This document shows positions 22,067-32,500 of a stretch of 64,000 nt of DNA, in pieces. The notes beneath the pieces are model-generated. The model saw nothing but the letters and a program-made list of their open reading frames with translations, did no database searches and was not told where the DNA came from. The translations under genes were made by a program, and so were the position numbers. The DNA lies in the NCBI GenBank assembly GCA_008508345.1, contig QNGE01003621.1, positions 3,502 through 67,501 of the forward strand, read 5' to 3'. Position 1 is the stretch's first letter. The number at the start of each line of letters is the position of its first letter. The stretch comes from Paragonimus westermani. Its lineage: Eukaryota; Platyhelminthes; Trematoda; Plagiorchiida; Troglotrematidae.

Positions 22067-22165
22067 GATAGACAGATTGAGAATAACACAACGTTAGGAG
22101 CAAGTTGTGGTACTCTACGTTTCAACCACCTCGGGTGGTCTTTCTTAGGAGTGTTGTTAGTGAAA
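22067..22165 (-). repeat. PLE terminal-repeat fragment with hammerhead-like hairpin, copy H2
   Basis: The reverse complement shows CTAAGAA, a perfect ACCACC/GGTGGT hairpin and GAAAC, followed by TTGCTCCTAACGTTGTGTTA. The first core block is mutated relative to CUGANGA. It belongs to the same family as H1 and H3-H5. Confidence 0.6.
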
Positions 22166-22349
22166 TCCGGATTTCGAGCGCGTTTAGGCAAAAGTTGTTG
22201 CCAGATAATTGGATTCCTCCCACCATTTTTAAACGTTCCTATAGTCGCCTGATTGAGACAAATCCGATGATTGTCCAGCAGAAACGAAATATCATTGGTT
22301 GGCAATTCCAGCCAGTCTCGAACAATCGACGTGGCAGGCACTCAGTCTT
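22166..22349 (-). other. Spacer between two PLE terminal-repeat copies, possibly part of the same element
   Basis: A minus-strand frame here (22341-22166) reads DWLELPTNDISFLLDNHR and onward. It lies between copies H2 and H3 of the PLE terminal repeat, so it could be internal PLE sequence. I cannot match it to a domain. Confidence 0.3.
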
Positions 22350-22539
22350 GATAAACAGATTGGGACTAACACAACATCACGAATAAGTTGTAATGCTCTA
22401 CGTTTCAACCACCTCAAGTGGCCTTCCTCAGGAGTGTTGTAATCGATTACAACACTACTGAGGAAAGTTACCCGAGGTGGTTGAAACGTAGAGTATTGAA
22501 ACTTGCTCGTAATGTTGTGTTAGTCCCAATCTGATTATC
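22350..22539. repeat. Head-to-head inverted pair of hammerhead-like PLE repeats (H3 minus, H4 plus)
   Basis: The two 95-base arms, 22350-22444 and 22445-22539, are reverse complements with about a dozen mismatches. The centre is the perfect 22-base palindrome at 22434-22455 (GTGTTGTAATC and its complement). Each arm holds a hammerhead-type core: CTGAGGA, a hairpin of about seven pairs, then GAAAC. H3 reads on the minus strand and H4 on the plus strand. Stem II in H4 differs in sequence from H3 and H5 but still pairs if G-U pairs are allowed. Confidence 0.75.
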
Positions 22540-22612
22540 AATAACATGTTAAACACGAAGCCCAAACTGTTCAACTTCATTCGTACTAAATTTGGTGCAG
22601 ATATCCTATAGG
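22540..22612 (+). repeat. Continuation of the PLE terminal repeat downstream of H4
   Basis: AACATGTTAAACACGAAGCC and the following block through TTCAACTTCATTCGTAC and GGTGCAGATATCCTATAG match 12900-12980 and 58795-58855. At 58795 the same block opens a protein frame (PKLFNFIRTKFGADI), so it may be the start of a PLE coding region. Confidence 0.65.
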
Positions 22613-23785
22613 CGCTAAGTCTGTTATTCAATATTCTTTCTAATTCGTCAAGGAGAATACACAGGGTTTCGTCACCGGGGGTTTGTTCAACACAGATCAA
22701 TCCGGGGATGCGCCGTAACGACTGTATAAGACGCTCCCACACACCTCCTCGATGGCTCGCATAGGGTGGATTATAATGCCACTGGATATGCTTTTGTAGT
22801 AATTTGCTGTTGATAGAGGCATAGTCTAAGCTACTCATCCACCGTTTGAGTTCTTTGTCTGCAGTGGTGAAGTTTGACGCGTTGTCGGAATAAACATTGC
22901 TAGGGAAACCCCGATTCCCAATGAAACGCATCAAGACCGTGAGGAATGAATCCGTACTCATGAAACATGCGAGCTCGAGATGGACAGCTCTCGAATGAAG
23001 ACAGGTTCGAAGACATCCACACCTCTTCCCCCTGCCCCTACATTTCTTCACAATGATCGGGCCAAAACAATCCACACCAACATTCACAGACGGGTGCCAA
23101 CCCAGTTCTATTCGCGCGAGTGACGAGGGACCCATCATTTATTTGCCCGTGGTGGCGTTCAGACGATGACAGTGGGAGAAAGCTTCGATGACGCGTTTGC
23201 CAGTGTGTGCAACCTGAATAATCCCGAATTGGCACATGATTAACGAAAGGACATGTGACACATCGCAACGTCCCTCCAACACATGATAGCGGTTGACAAT
23301 CAGGTCTGTCACATGATGACGTTTGGGAAGAAATTCCACATTGGCCAGCATCAGTCGTCCATCCACTCGCATTATCCCCTCAATCAAAGTGGGGTTTAAC
23401 TTGTGAAGTAAACTTCCTTTTGACAACTGAGCCGTTTGTCCAGACTCCTGTAACCTCATCAAGAGAGATAATTCATTCGGAAAGCTAGCTCTCTGAACCA
23501 GACGGATGATATCATTTTCACCAGACTGAATTTCACCCAACTTTAGGTGACCTGCATTACCCGTTCTGTCGACACTTTTTAAACAGCCAATATGACTTGA
23601 ATCTACACAACCAGGCTGTAGAATTTGGGAGTTTAGGCCACCTCGAAATACCGAGCACCCAAGACAGAGTTTTCTCATCCACTGTAATCACGTTCACCTG
23701 AGCCGATTGTCGTTTCATCTCCACCCCGGCGGGTTCAATTACGACAGCCAAAGTTTTAAGCCAAACTACAGATGGTTGTGTCTCT
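22613..23785 (-). pseudogene. BEL/Pao retrotransposon remnant: integrase region of Pol
   Basis: On the minus strand the frames read a linker (VEMKRQSAQV, SRWPKLPNSTAWL), the integrase zinc-binding part (RHHVTDLIVNRYHVLEG) and the integrase core with Asp (NVGVDCFGPI), Asp (YSDNASNF) and Glu (HRGGVWERLI). The order and wording are those of BEL/Pao elements. The copy is broken by a frameshift near 23650 and an in-frame TAA at 23141-23139, and it ends abruptly at a PLE terminal repeat at about 22612. One cysteine of the zinc-binding region appears to be lost. No LTR, RT or Gag is present. Confidence 0.85.
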
Positions 23786-24012
23786 ATGAATTTTTTGCGA
23801 TATCCATTTGCCGGTAACGTTTTTCCCAACGCATCTCGTTCTGACCGCAGCTCATCAAATGTGCAAATCTGCCTAGCCCTGTGAAACAGAGTCTTGAGTA
23901 AACCACGCTTGTATGATATCGGAGCAAACCTGGAGAATTAAGGATACTGCCCGCTCCATGGTGCCTTACGATGGACCGATCGCACTAACGTTCCATCCCT
24001 ACACCTTGAGAA
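23786..24012 (-). pseudogene. PLE fragment B, end of RT
   Basis: The minus strand reads PISYKRGLLKTLFHRAR, then ICTFDELRSER and LPANGYRKKFI, the post-palm RT block of Penelope-like elements. It joins the BEL/Pao frame within a few codons near 23785. Further upstream nothing PLE-like is readable. Confidence 0.7.
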
Positions 24013-27000
24013 ACACTGGTTTTCTACGAATAATTCAGAGCTGCATGCTATCATATACACCTTGTTCTTCCAGTTGCAATCAAGTCTTGGTTTTGCTGAG
24101 GAAATTACGAATAGATCACTGCGTCTTAATTGGAGACAAATGCAGAGCGTATCTCACAAAACAGCACACAAATTACGTGCTGTCCTGCAGTGCCGTGCCG
24201 TGCTGTGTCACCACAATCAGCTGGATATCTCACATCATCTTTGCCGTTACCTAGACCAAATGAATTTCATCATTACGATACGTATGACATCTCAACACTT
24301 GAAGCCTCGCCTCTCAGCCGGCATCAAGCTGAATTACACGTGACAAGTATTAATTTACACACAAACCGGATACATTTACGTACTCTGAACAGAATAATAG
24401 TACCTTTGTAGAGATAACCCCGTAACCTACCACAGCCCATCATTTTCACCCTTCGTATAGAGTCTGCGATTTCGGGTACGCTCAGGAATAGCACTGAGCG
24501 CATGTGGTTTTGTTTGAAAATTAGCATCAATGTTTGGCAGTACATTCGCAAAAACGCATTATTTGAACGTAAAATTTAGCGACAGCAAGTGGAGAACGTG
24601 ACTAGTACACTGTTAATGCCTGCACTGTGTTGGTTGGATGGTGTTAGCACTTTGTACGTGCACAACAACGTATTCACTAAAGGCTGAACTATGTTGATCG
24701 TTCTCCTACTTACTCATGTCCGAAAATTGTTGGAGTTCTTTATTTTATTCAAAAGCTATACCACTCACAAGTTAGCTAGATAGCGATCGATTTTTAGTAC
24801 GAGTGGAGTGCGATGGCAGAGCATGTGTGAAAGTCTTCCCTCCATTTCTCTCGGTTTGCTGTCCACACATTTCGAAATGGGTGAACCATGTGTCCTTGAG
24901 TTTTCACAGGTCGAAAGTTGCTTCCGAAACGATCTTTAAACGCCGCACATCAATGATTAGTGACGCCATTTTCTCTCTGGTCGAACACCATATGGAAGCT
25001 GAACAAGAACTGATGCACATTACACAGTGAAGTTCATCAAGTGCGATAAAGACAAACATGTCAAATGGTCCTCAAACTTGACACATCGTATCTTTGTCCT
25101 CTGCCCACGCGTTTGTTAGTAATGCTAGTCTGAGCCGGCAGGCAAGTTTTGCCCACACCCGGTCCTGTTGCTCTTCCGTTATGCTTAATCCGACTCGGAT
25201 TTTATATTAAAAAATTGCAACCTGATTATATTCTGATCAACCGCAGGAATAGAATGAGTGAACAGTCTAAAAACTATCACCGAATGCGACCGTCCCGAAA
25301 GTTTTCCATCAGCTGCGTACCGGTGATTCTGCACACAGCTACGTGAAATTTTAATGACTAACAGCATGAGAAATTAAATGATGGTGTGTATCGAGCATAT
25401 TATTCGCACATAGTAATGCCGCCAGTTTAGAATACCACTGCTGGATACCGGCGATCGTCCACAAAGTCTGGAACTCCTGGTCAACTTCACTTACTCAACT
25501 TACTTACTCAACTGATCCGGATGCTCCCCGTTAATTAGAATGAGATAATTTACTGTCCGTGAGGGATTTTAAATTATGTTTACCATAAGTCGAGTAAGAC
25601 AACACTGAAAGCATTAGTAGGATCAGAAAGAAACCTAGCGGCGATAAGACTTGTACTGTTGATGGCGGTGATTTAAGTCCATTCAGAAATTCTTGTAGTT
25701 GGAGGATTTATATTCAGCTGCTCTCCAGCAATTTTGTTGAAATATTGTGCATTGTCAACCCAGAAGTGTATGGACGCAGCATCTTCCGGATTGCAGTTAA
25801 GCATGCGTCAGACTGAGTACAAGTCTGGCAGACAACACTGAGCTCTTCCGTTCAATTTTACTTCAAATATTCGGGGTCTGAACATTCTGTGCCCACAAAA
25901 GTGCATATAGCATTAAGTTGAGAACACTTTAAAATCACATCTGGGATTTACTTTGAAGACAGTACACCTCAGACTTAATATTAGTCCCACTGGGCTACAA
26001 AAGGAGTGAATCAACAGGCAGGGTGCGCTTCGCGTTAGCACTAAGGATGCTTACGAAATTATTTAATCGGTTGTTCTTGAAATCCCTAGAAGTAAACCGG
26101 GAATTTCTTCAGGACACGAACAGCAAACTCTTCTTCTATGCAGTTACAAAGCAAAAGCGTCACTTCTCATCAGAGAGAGAGCAACGATAACACGTTAATG
26201 TAGTTACCGTACTTTGGAAAATTGTTCTTTTGAATTATAAACATCCTGAACGGTTCAATTGAAGTTCCAACCAAATTACAGACAATGCCGTTTGGCACAC
26301 ATCGATTAACCTGTTTTCATCGGCTTTGGTGCCCCATAGTAAGTTACCTTCATTCATGCACTAAGCTAGGACAACGCTATAATGTGCTTACAAGACAAAC
26401 CGCGGTTTCGATCATCGTTTCACAATCGAACATTTCACCAGTCAAGCTGTGCTAGTTCAGTCAGCTGGGTGTGTGCAGCAATCGGTCACACTGGTGCATG
26501 CTATCATCCGAACAATGCGAATCATTTTAACAGTAAAGTAATTTGAACGGGAACCTATCCCCCAAAGTACACACTGTGTGACCGCTGAGTGAGACAATAT
26601 AAAGTCGCAGATCACTCGGCAAACCCAGTGCACTCAGCTCACTGGAAAGTAGAATTATATTTTTTATGCATAACGTTGTGGTTCACAAGTTTTCCTGCCA
26701 GACGCTCCTGATTAATACAAACTGAACACTCGAACTCACATCACAAAACACAAAGATAGCATACGTGAAGGTGCACAGAAATATTCCAGACTGACGTGCA
26801 CATCTATTCAAGCGCGTTGTCAAACATCCCACACTCGTCTCTTGCTCATAACTAGTTGGTGATATCGTGTGACCTACAAGACGACGTGCAATTATTGCAC
26901 AAATTCAAGTTAAGAGTTAGGCATGGATTTTCACACCACAACTTCTGGCCAGTTATAATTAACTGGTTAATGCTTAGCATGACGTACCCGGGAGAGAGGA

Positions 27001-27197
27001 CGAAGAACAATACACGTTTCATTCTCACTTGAAGATAGTCACATTGTTTGCTTTTGTTACACAGACTATCAATCTTCTTAGGCGGTAAACACAAAACAGC
27101 GCTCGTAAGAACGATTTCACGTTATCACATATATGCCAACTGATTGAAGAGACCCATCTAATCGCATGCACATGTGAGTACAAACGAGCTGGTTTGA
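24013..27197. other. No gene recognised
   Basis: About 3 kb without supported coding sequence. Short frames at 24062-24411 lie in three plus frames over the same bases and are unlikely to be real. The frame at 24803-25030 has no motif. No repeat shared with the rest of the window was noticed. Confidence 0.4.
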
Positions 27198-27530
27198 TTG
27201 ATGTGTATAGATGACCATGATGGATTGTGTTGCCGCACGACAGTTAGTATATTGTCTTCTGATAGTGGACCTTCCGTGAAATGGCATGCAATCTACTCTC
27301 CCAATAACTTGCCTCCATCTTCAGTTACTCGTTTTCCTCATGAAGATGATGAATTATTTTCTCAACCACTTGATTCCTTCAAGAAACACTCCGAACAGGA
27401 CGTCGCACACTTTGTCCAAAATATCATATAACCTCACTTGCGACCACACCCCCTTAATTCTGAAAGGAATCCCATCGGACATATTATCCACCACAATTTA
27501 CAAACTAAACACATCTGTGTATCGTTGATG
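27198..27530 (+). repeat. Repeat R4, copy 1, with a partly conserved frame (pairs with 42110-42420)
   Basis: Sequence around CGGACATATTATCCACC (27477) matches CGGATATATTATCCACC at 42314, and the preceding 200 bases align with substitutions. In one plus frame both copies read a similar phrase (HTLSKISYN...PSDILST here, DTLSPISFI...FSDILST there), which suggests common coding ancestry. The protein is unknown. Confidence 0.5.
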
Positions 27531-28588
27531 GAACCCGGCGTATCACATCTCTCTTCACTCTAATTTCAGAGTGAAGTGAGATGTTATTTGGACGCATTTT
27601 CACGCGACGCTATTTCGGTTTCTGGGCTCTAGCGTACAACGTAGTGTCGAATATTCTACACGCAGAAATTGACAAGGTTTCAAGCTGTTTCAGTTTGTTT
27701 AAGACTGATTTACACCACACACTCAAAGCATAGCACGAGATAAATCCCATGTGAGACGACCATTCTCAGAGTTATGCGAATAGTTAGGAAGAGCACATTA
27801 TTTCCAACGTTCCTAAAACCCTGTCAAATTTATTGGAAACGGGGCGGCGCAGTCGCTCTGTTCCGGAAATTCGCATCAAAATCAACTCTTTATGTGGAAG
27901 TGGTAACAGATTTGAACTCGTTGTGTGAAGTGCAGATCGGCCAAATCGTTGAATCTGCATGTAGCAGTGGAGTTTGACTACATGTCAACGTACTCAGTCA
28001 CCAGATTCCATTCGGAGCCTATTCTGATTACTTCCATCCAGTAGTCGATATTCACTGTGGCCTCATGCAAATTTTCACTCACTTGTGATGACCACGTGCT
28101 ATGTGAAGTCGAACGATTCGCTGATTATAATCTTGTGTAATATCCACAGTTGACCACTTGCAAACAACTTCCCTTCTCGATTGTACATCTTTGTAACACA
28201 GTTCGACTTGTAAACAATAAACTGAGCGCACCATTACTGTACTTCCAGCAAACACATGTCAAGGCATGAAAAGTGCCAGTTTGAAACCACGCTCTTATTT
28301 GGTGCACCCCCAATGATTTATGAGAGTAACATTCAAATCTATGGACTTACAGTGTCAAGCGAATAGTAGAAATCTCACGATTCAGATCGGCTGTAAAACG
28401 ACACGAGTAGTGTGTAACAAATAGGCGTCCAACGGAATGCGTCAACTCAAACCCACCGGTTCACATCAAGCCTGTGGTTTTTGAATACAGGGAAGAGACT
28501 ATTTTGTCGAACGTACAATACTAAACGCTTGATTTATACCGATCGAGCCTATTCATGTGTCTCACATAACGCAGTTTATTTTCCTGAA
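27531..28588. other. No supported gene; one short Tyr-Trp-containing frame
   Basis: A plus frame at 27774-27977 reads PCQIYWKRGG with two further cysteines at the end. It shares the Cys...Tyr-Trp-Lys flavour of the local cysteine-rich family but not its spacing, so I leave it unassigned. A short inverted repeat (TCTCTTCACTC / GAGTGAAGTGAGA) stands at 27550-27582. Confidence 0.35.
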
Positions 28589-28593
28589 TAGTT

Positions 28594-28600
28594 TATAAAA
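28594..28600 (+). promoter_or_regulatory. TATA-like box before the cysteine-rich ORF
   Basis: TATAAAA, 25 bases before the ATG at 28619. The spacing is short for a leader, so transcription would begin almost at the start codon. It may be fortuitous in AT-rich DNA. Confidence 0.3.
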
Positions 28601-28618
28601 CACAATAACACTTCACGT

Positions 28619-28969
28619 ATGAAAATCGAAACGCTACTCACTCCTGTCTCTGTTTTGTCAACCGCCGGTGATCGGTTGATGAACGAGTCATGTGTACTAT
28701 TGGGTAGCTATCAAACTGTGATTCAGCGTTGTGGATCACCTAGAGTTTATTGGGAAGAATGGCCAGAAACGGAAGCCAATCGGGGCGTTTATTCTATGCT
28801 GACACCGGTGGAAGGAACTTGCCTTAATTTATGCTCAGTTAAGGTGAATAAAACCCAGCGTAATACAAGCCGAATGGAAGAGCAATTTCAATGCCACTCC
28901 TATGAAACCGGTAGATATCAGGCCAAATGCGTCGACATCACGGGAAAGCATCAGAGTATTGACACATGA
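28619..28969 (+). CDS. Small cysteine-rich secreted-type protein, PAN/apple-like, family member 2
   Basis: 116 residues from the ATG at 28619. The start was chosen because it gives Cys25, Cys38, Tyr44-Trp45, Cys68 and Cys72, exactly the numbering of the members at 14300 (minus) and 58001 (minus). Two more Cys follow at 92 and 104. The local reading is ESCVLLG, QRCGSPRVYWEEW, EGTCLNLC and QCHSYETG. The first 24 residues are only mildly hydrophobic (LLTPVSVLSTAG), a poor signal peptide. The Cys68-x3-Cys72 pair and the later Cys-x2-Tyr fit the core of a PAN/apple domain with a longer loop. A weak donor (AAG before GTGAAT) lies at residue 76. The strand is opposite to the other two members. The role is unknown; an extracellular one is likely. 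Confidence 0.5.
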   Translation: MKIETLLTPVSVLSTAGDRLMNESCVLLGSYQTVIQRCGSPRVYWEEWPETEANRGVYSMLTPVEGTCLNLCSVKVNKTQRNTSRMEEQFQCHSYETGRYQAKCVDITGKHQSIDT

Positions 28970-29089
28970 GTGTGGCTTCAAGGATCACGAATAATAATTC
29001 AAACGATTAATGTGAGACTGGTCAAATGTTAAACATCATGTACCAGTGGCAACCTGTCATACATTACCATTGTGACCATTCTCGATGTT

Positions 29090-29510
29090 CTAGAACTGTG
29101 CTGTTTCCGGCGACGTACAACAGGTGCCAATGGAGAGTTCAAGTGGATCCAACGTGTTTGACGTTGCTTCGCAACCAATGATGTTGTCGTTGGGAATGTT
29201 AGCTGACTCAGTACTCACTCTGAATTGCCGCTGTGTTACTGTTACACAAATTGACGTCTGCACTATCACCTTAGTACAGTGCAACTCTGGTCCAGATGTT
29301 TGGACTAATTTCACAGGACACGAATACCGTAGTATATGGTCTTTCGTAAGCCGTTGCTTGACGTATTTTAACCAGCCACCACTCTCGTTTCCCTCTCTAC
29401 TTAATCCCCTGGGTAATAATCACATCTTCCTTTTTCTAAACAATGTTCTGTTGAGAAACCGGTTACATGTTTTCATGACATTTTTGCAAGTGTACCAACC
29501 ACGTGCCTAG
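29090..29510 (+). CDS. Unassigned cysteine-containing ORF downstream of member 2
   Basis: The plus frame (from 29124) has LTLNCRCVTV, DVCTITLVQCNSGPDVW and SRCLTYF. The Cys-x6-Trp is the same distance as Cys38 to Trp45 in the family, but the other spacings differ. The minus strand over the same bases (29314-29090) also gives a cysteine-containing frame. One of the two may be an exon of the gene that starts at 28619, and I cannot decide which. Confidence 0.2.
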
Positions 29511-32500
29511 TTTTTGAAGTCATCTTCTGGTTTAGTGATACCCTTCAAATGTATGGATGGATTCCTAAACTCACCTGAGTTGTTGCTTACTACAACGGGC
29601 TGATTCTCGTGCACGCTTTATCGTACAACTTAAGTAGTGGTTATGAACCCAGTGCGAGTCACTAATCATTTGCATCCTTGAACAAACATAAAACCGATCA
29701 CTAGCCTGATCCTTCGTATTAGCCTGATGACTTGGCTGCATGTGACAGAGTCCGATCATAAGTTTTCAACTCAGTCACCGACGCGACTGAAATACTTTTC
29801 AATTTATTTTTGCCATGTGGTTTAATGCATTTGGGTCTCTGAAACTCTCTCCAAACATCTCAGACGCAGACGTGAATGAAACCCTCGAGCAGCGTGGTGG
29901 CAGTACAAGAGATCAACTGTGATAAGAAGACGCGGATAGAGATATTTGCACGACAAATGACATGTACACGCAAACGAAAACAGAAAGCTCCACGGCAACT
30001 GATACCGTTTCATTCACCTGACAGCTCCTCTGAAACTTGCCTATTACATCTGGGGACTTTTAGGATAAGGTGATTGGATTTCCCAACTGCAGTCTGCTGT
30101 CTTCAACATATAAGATGAACTTTTGAGCATACCTTACAAAGAAAGCCGTAGAACGAGCATTTCACCGTCCACCATGTCACACACGTTTGTAGTTTACTCC
30201 ATAGAAAATTGTGGAAATGAGACTGGACGTCCACAGGTAAGTGGCAACCTAACTGTCAGATTCATGGTGTACAATCAAATTCATTTCGTCCGAAGATTAT
30301 GACAGATTATGTCGAGGACTTGACTGCATTGAATGATTACGATGATAGATTTGGTATTTGTTTGTTGAGATTATTGGTAGGATCATTTGCCTTGGTCGAT
30401 GGTTCGCCATTTTGTGTGCCATAAAAGTCTCGCATTTGGACCAAACAACATTCTCAATCACTTGCACACTGATAGTGGTACCGCGTTTTATTGCACACAG
30501 ATCGTAGATAAGAAACGAGGTTCTATAGACAACCAGTCTTCTGATATTGAAAAATCCCCCAATGAGACTCGTACCACTAGGTCTCGCACGAACCCCACCA
30601 GCATCTAGTCGGCAATAAAACTGGGAGAGTACCAAATCGTCAGATCACATTACTGTAAACAATTCACTATTGTCTGAAATCATGACCTGGCTGGATTTCG
30701 GGAAGACTCCACTGTTGATTACTCATGGTATCAATAGTCAATATTGATGGCTTCCCACACACCTTCATGGACAAATCAACTTCTACCTCCACTCCATTTA
30801 CACAGAGCAGTCGGTTACAATGCCCGCGCAGCAGTCATTTCCGTCAACATACAGGTACTCGAATACACTGATTAGCCCTGCGTTACTTTGATCAAAGGAC
30901 AGGTGACATCACAAATATACTTCAAAAAACTATAATAATGTCACAATTTTGAGGCATAGTTGCCAAGACTAGTAAGTCTATCCGACAACTGCCAATTTTT
31001 TGCACTCAGATGTGCCGTAGATCACTCCGAGACTTGGTGGCTCGTTGTAAATCTTGAACGGAACTTTACGTCATTCGTAAACTAGTCATCGTATACTAGT
31101 TACTCAAATACAAATGCTTTAAAATTGTTTTCCTGGTCAAAATTTCGTCAGATGTCACAATCGTTCCACTTTGACGGTCAAATGGTTTGAGAAAGCCGCA
31201 GTTTCTTATCCACCGGTCCCAGCTTCGCCTTGGAAAGCTTGATTCGCGAACCACAGCTAACGCTGAATGGCTCGCGGAGGTTGTGTTACAAGCCCAACGT
31301 GTATACACGATAGCGGTCGCGTGGTACCCTCCTGGATTTCCAAGTTGCTTGTGTCAACCCAAACGTACCATGACCGTGGGTCGGGCTCAGATGAATTGCA
31401 CAAGCACAGTGGTTCAGCTTAATGTGGAATAGCGAACCACTATATGATATGCAGTTTTCGGCAACTGCTGCCTGACTAGACCCTCACACTGTTTGCATCC
31501 AAGGACGACCGCATATAGCCGTTTCGACGTACGAATTATACTGTGCTACTTCCGGTTTCGTGCATTCAACCCGCTTCCAGTAAGTAGCTCGATACAATGA
31601 AATCATTGGGCATAAGAGTGAAAACCGATGTGCTCCTGATGACCGATTTTGATCAGCCGAATGGTAAGCTAGTATGAAAGTGAAACTCCTGTCTCTGAGG
31701 TAGGAACAAGTAAAGCTGCTCTGATGATAAAATCTGAGATGAGAAAGAGTGCTAAAAATACCAAGCAATACAACATAGACAGGACTGTGATGAGGAATAG
31801 AATCGAAGATTACAATTAGAACCAGGCAAAACATTTGACGCACAATGTACGAACAATGTGGTGGGAATGAAATGTGGCAGGTTATCATGACGGAATTTTG
31901 TGGAAGGGAGAGCGGGTGATTTACAAGTACGATGGGTATCGTTTAGTAGTAGGAAGAAATAAACAATTGGCGTGCTTTCATGTGACGAAGCTGTTGCCTA
32001 TTTGCAGACGGTTTACTGTGGGTACATGGGTAACCCACCAATTCCGGACGGCCAGAAAAATCGAAATCGCATTCAGTACAAAGTGCGTATGACAACTAAA
32101 GTGTTTTTGCTCATCACGCTCACTGAACATGCGGTCGGACTTCCCGATCGTATTCCTCCAGCCAGACGACTCAATGCTACGTCTTCCATATCTCAAGATC
32201 GATAGTACACGTTGAAAGATCTACCGGGACAATATCGTGGCATCGCACTTGGAGGTCTCCTTGGCTTTGTAACACGCCATGAATTTGACACGTCAGGAAA
32301 CAGCGAAATTGTGAAGGAACAGATCAAACGGTCAATCTGGAGTCACAGAAAACATGGGCGATCATCAACCACGGGTTGCTTACATCAAGATTTACACGAT
32401 CATGAGCAAAGATGGCGTCAGCACTCTTCGCCACCCACACAGCAGCTTCGGAATCCGTTGTTCAACCTCCCGACAAATATGTCCGAGCCAACGTTAGTAA

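Noticed and set aside
24062..24411. A real gene in one of three overlapping plus frames
   Set aside because: Three frames are open over the same bases, the usual sign of chance in stop-poor DNA, and none has a motif.
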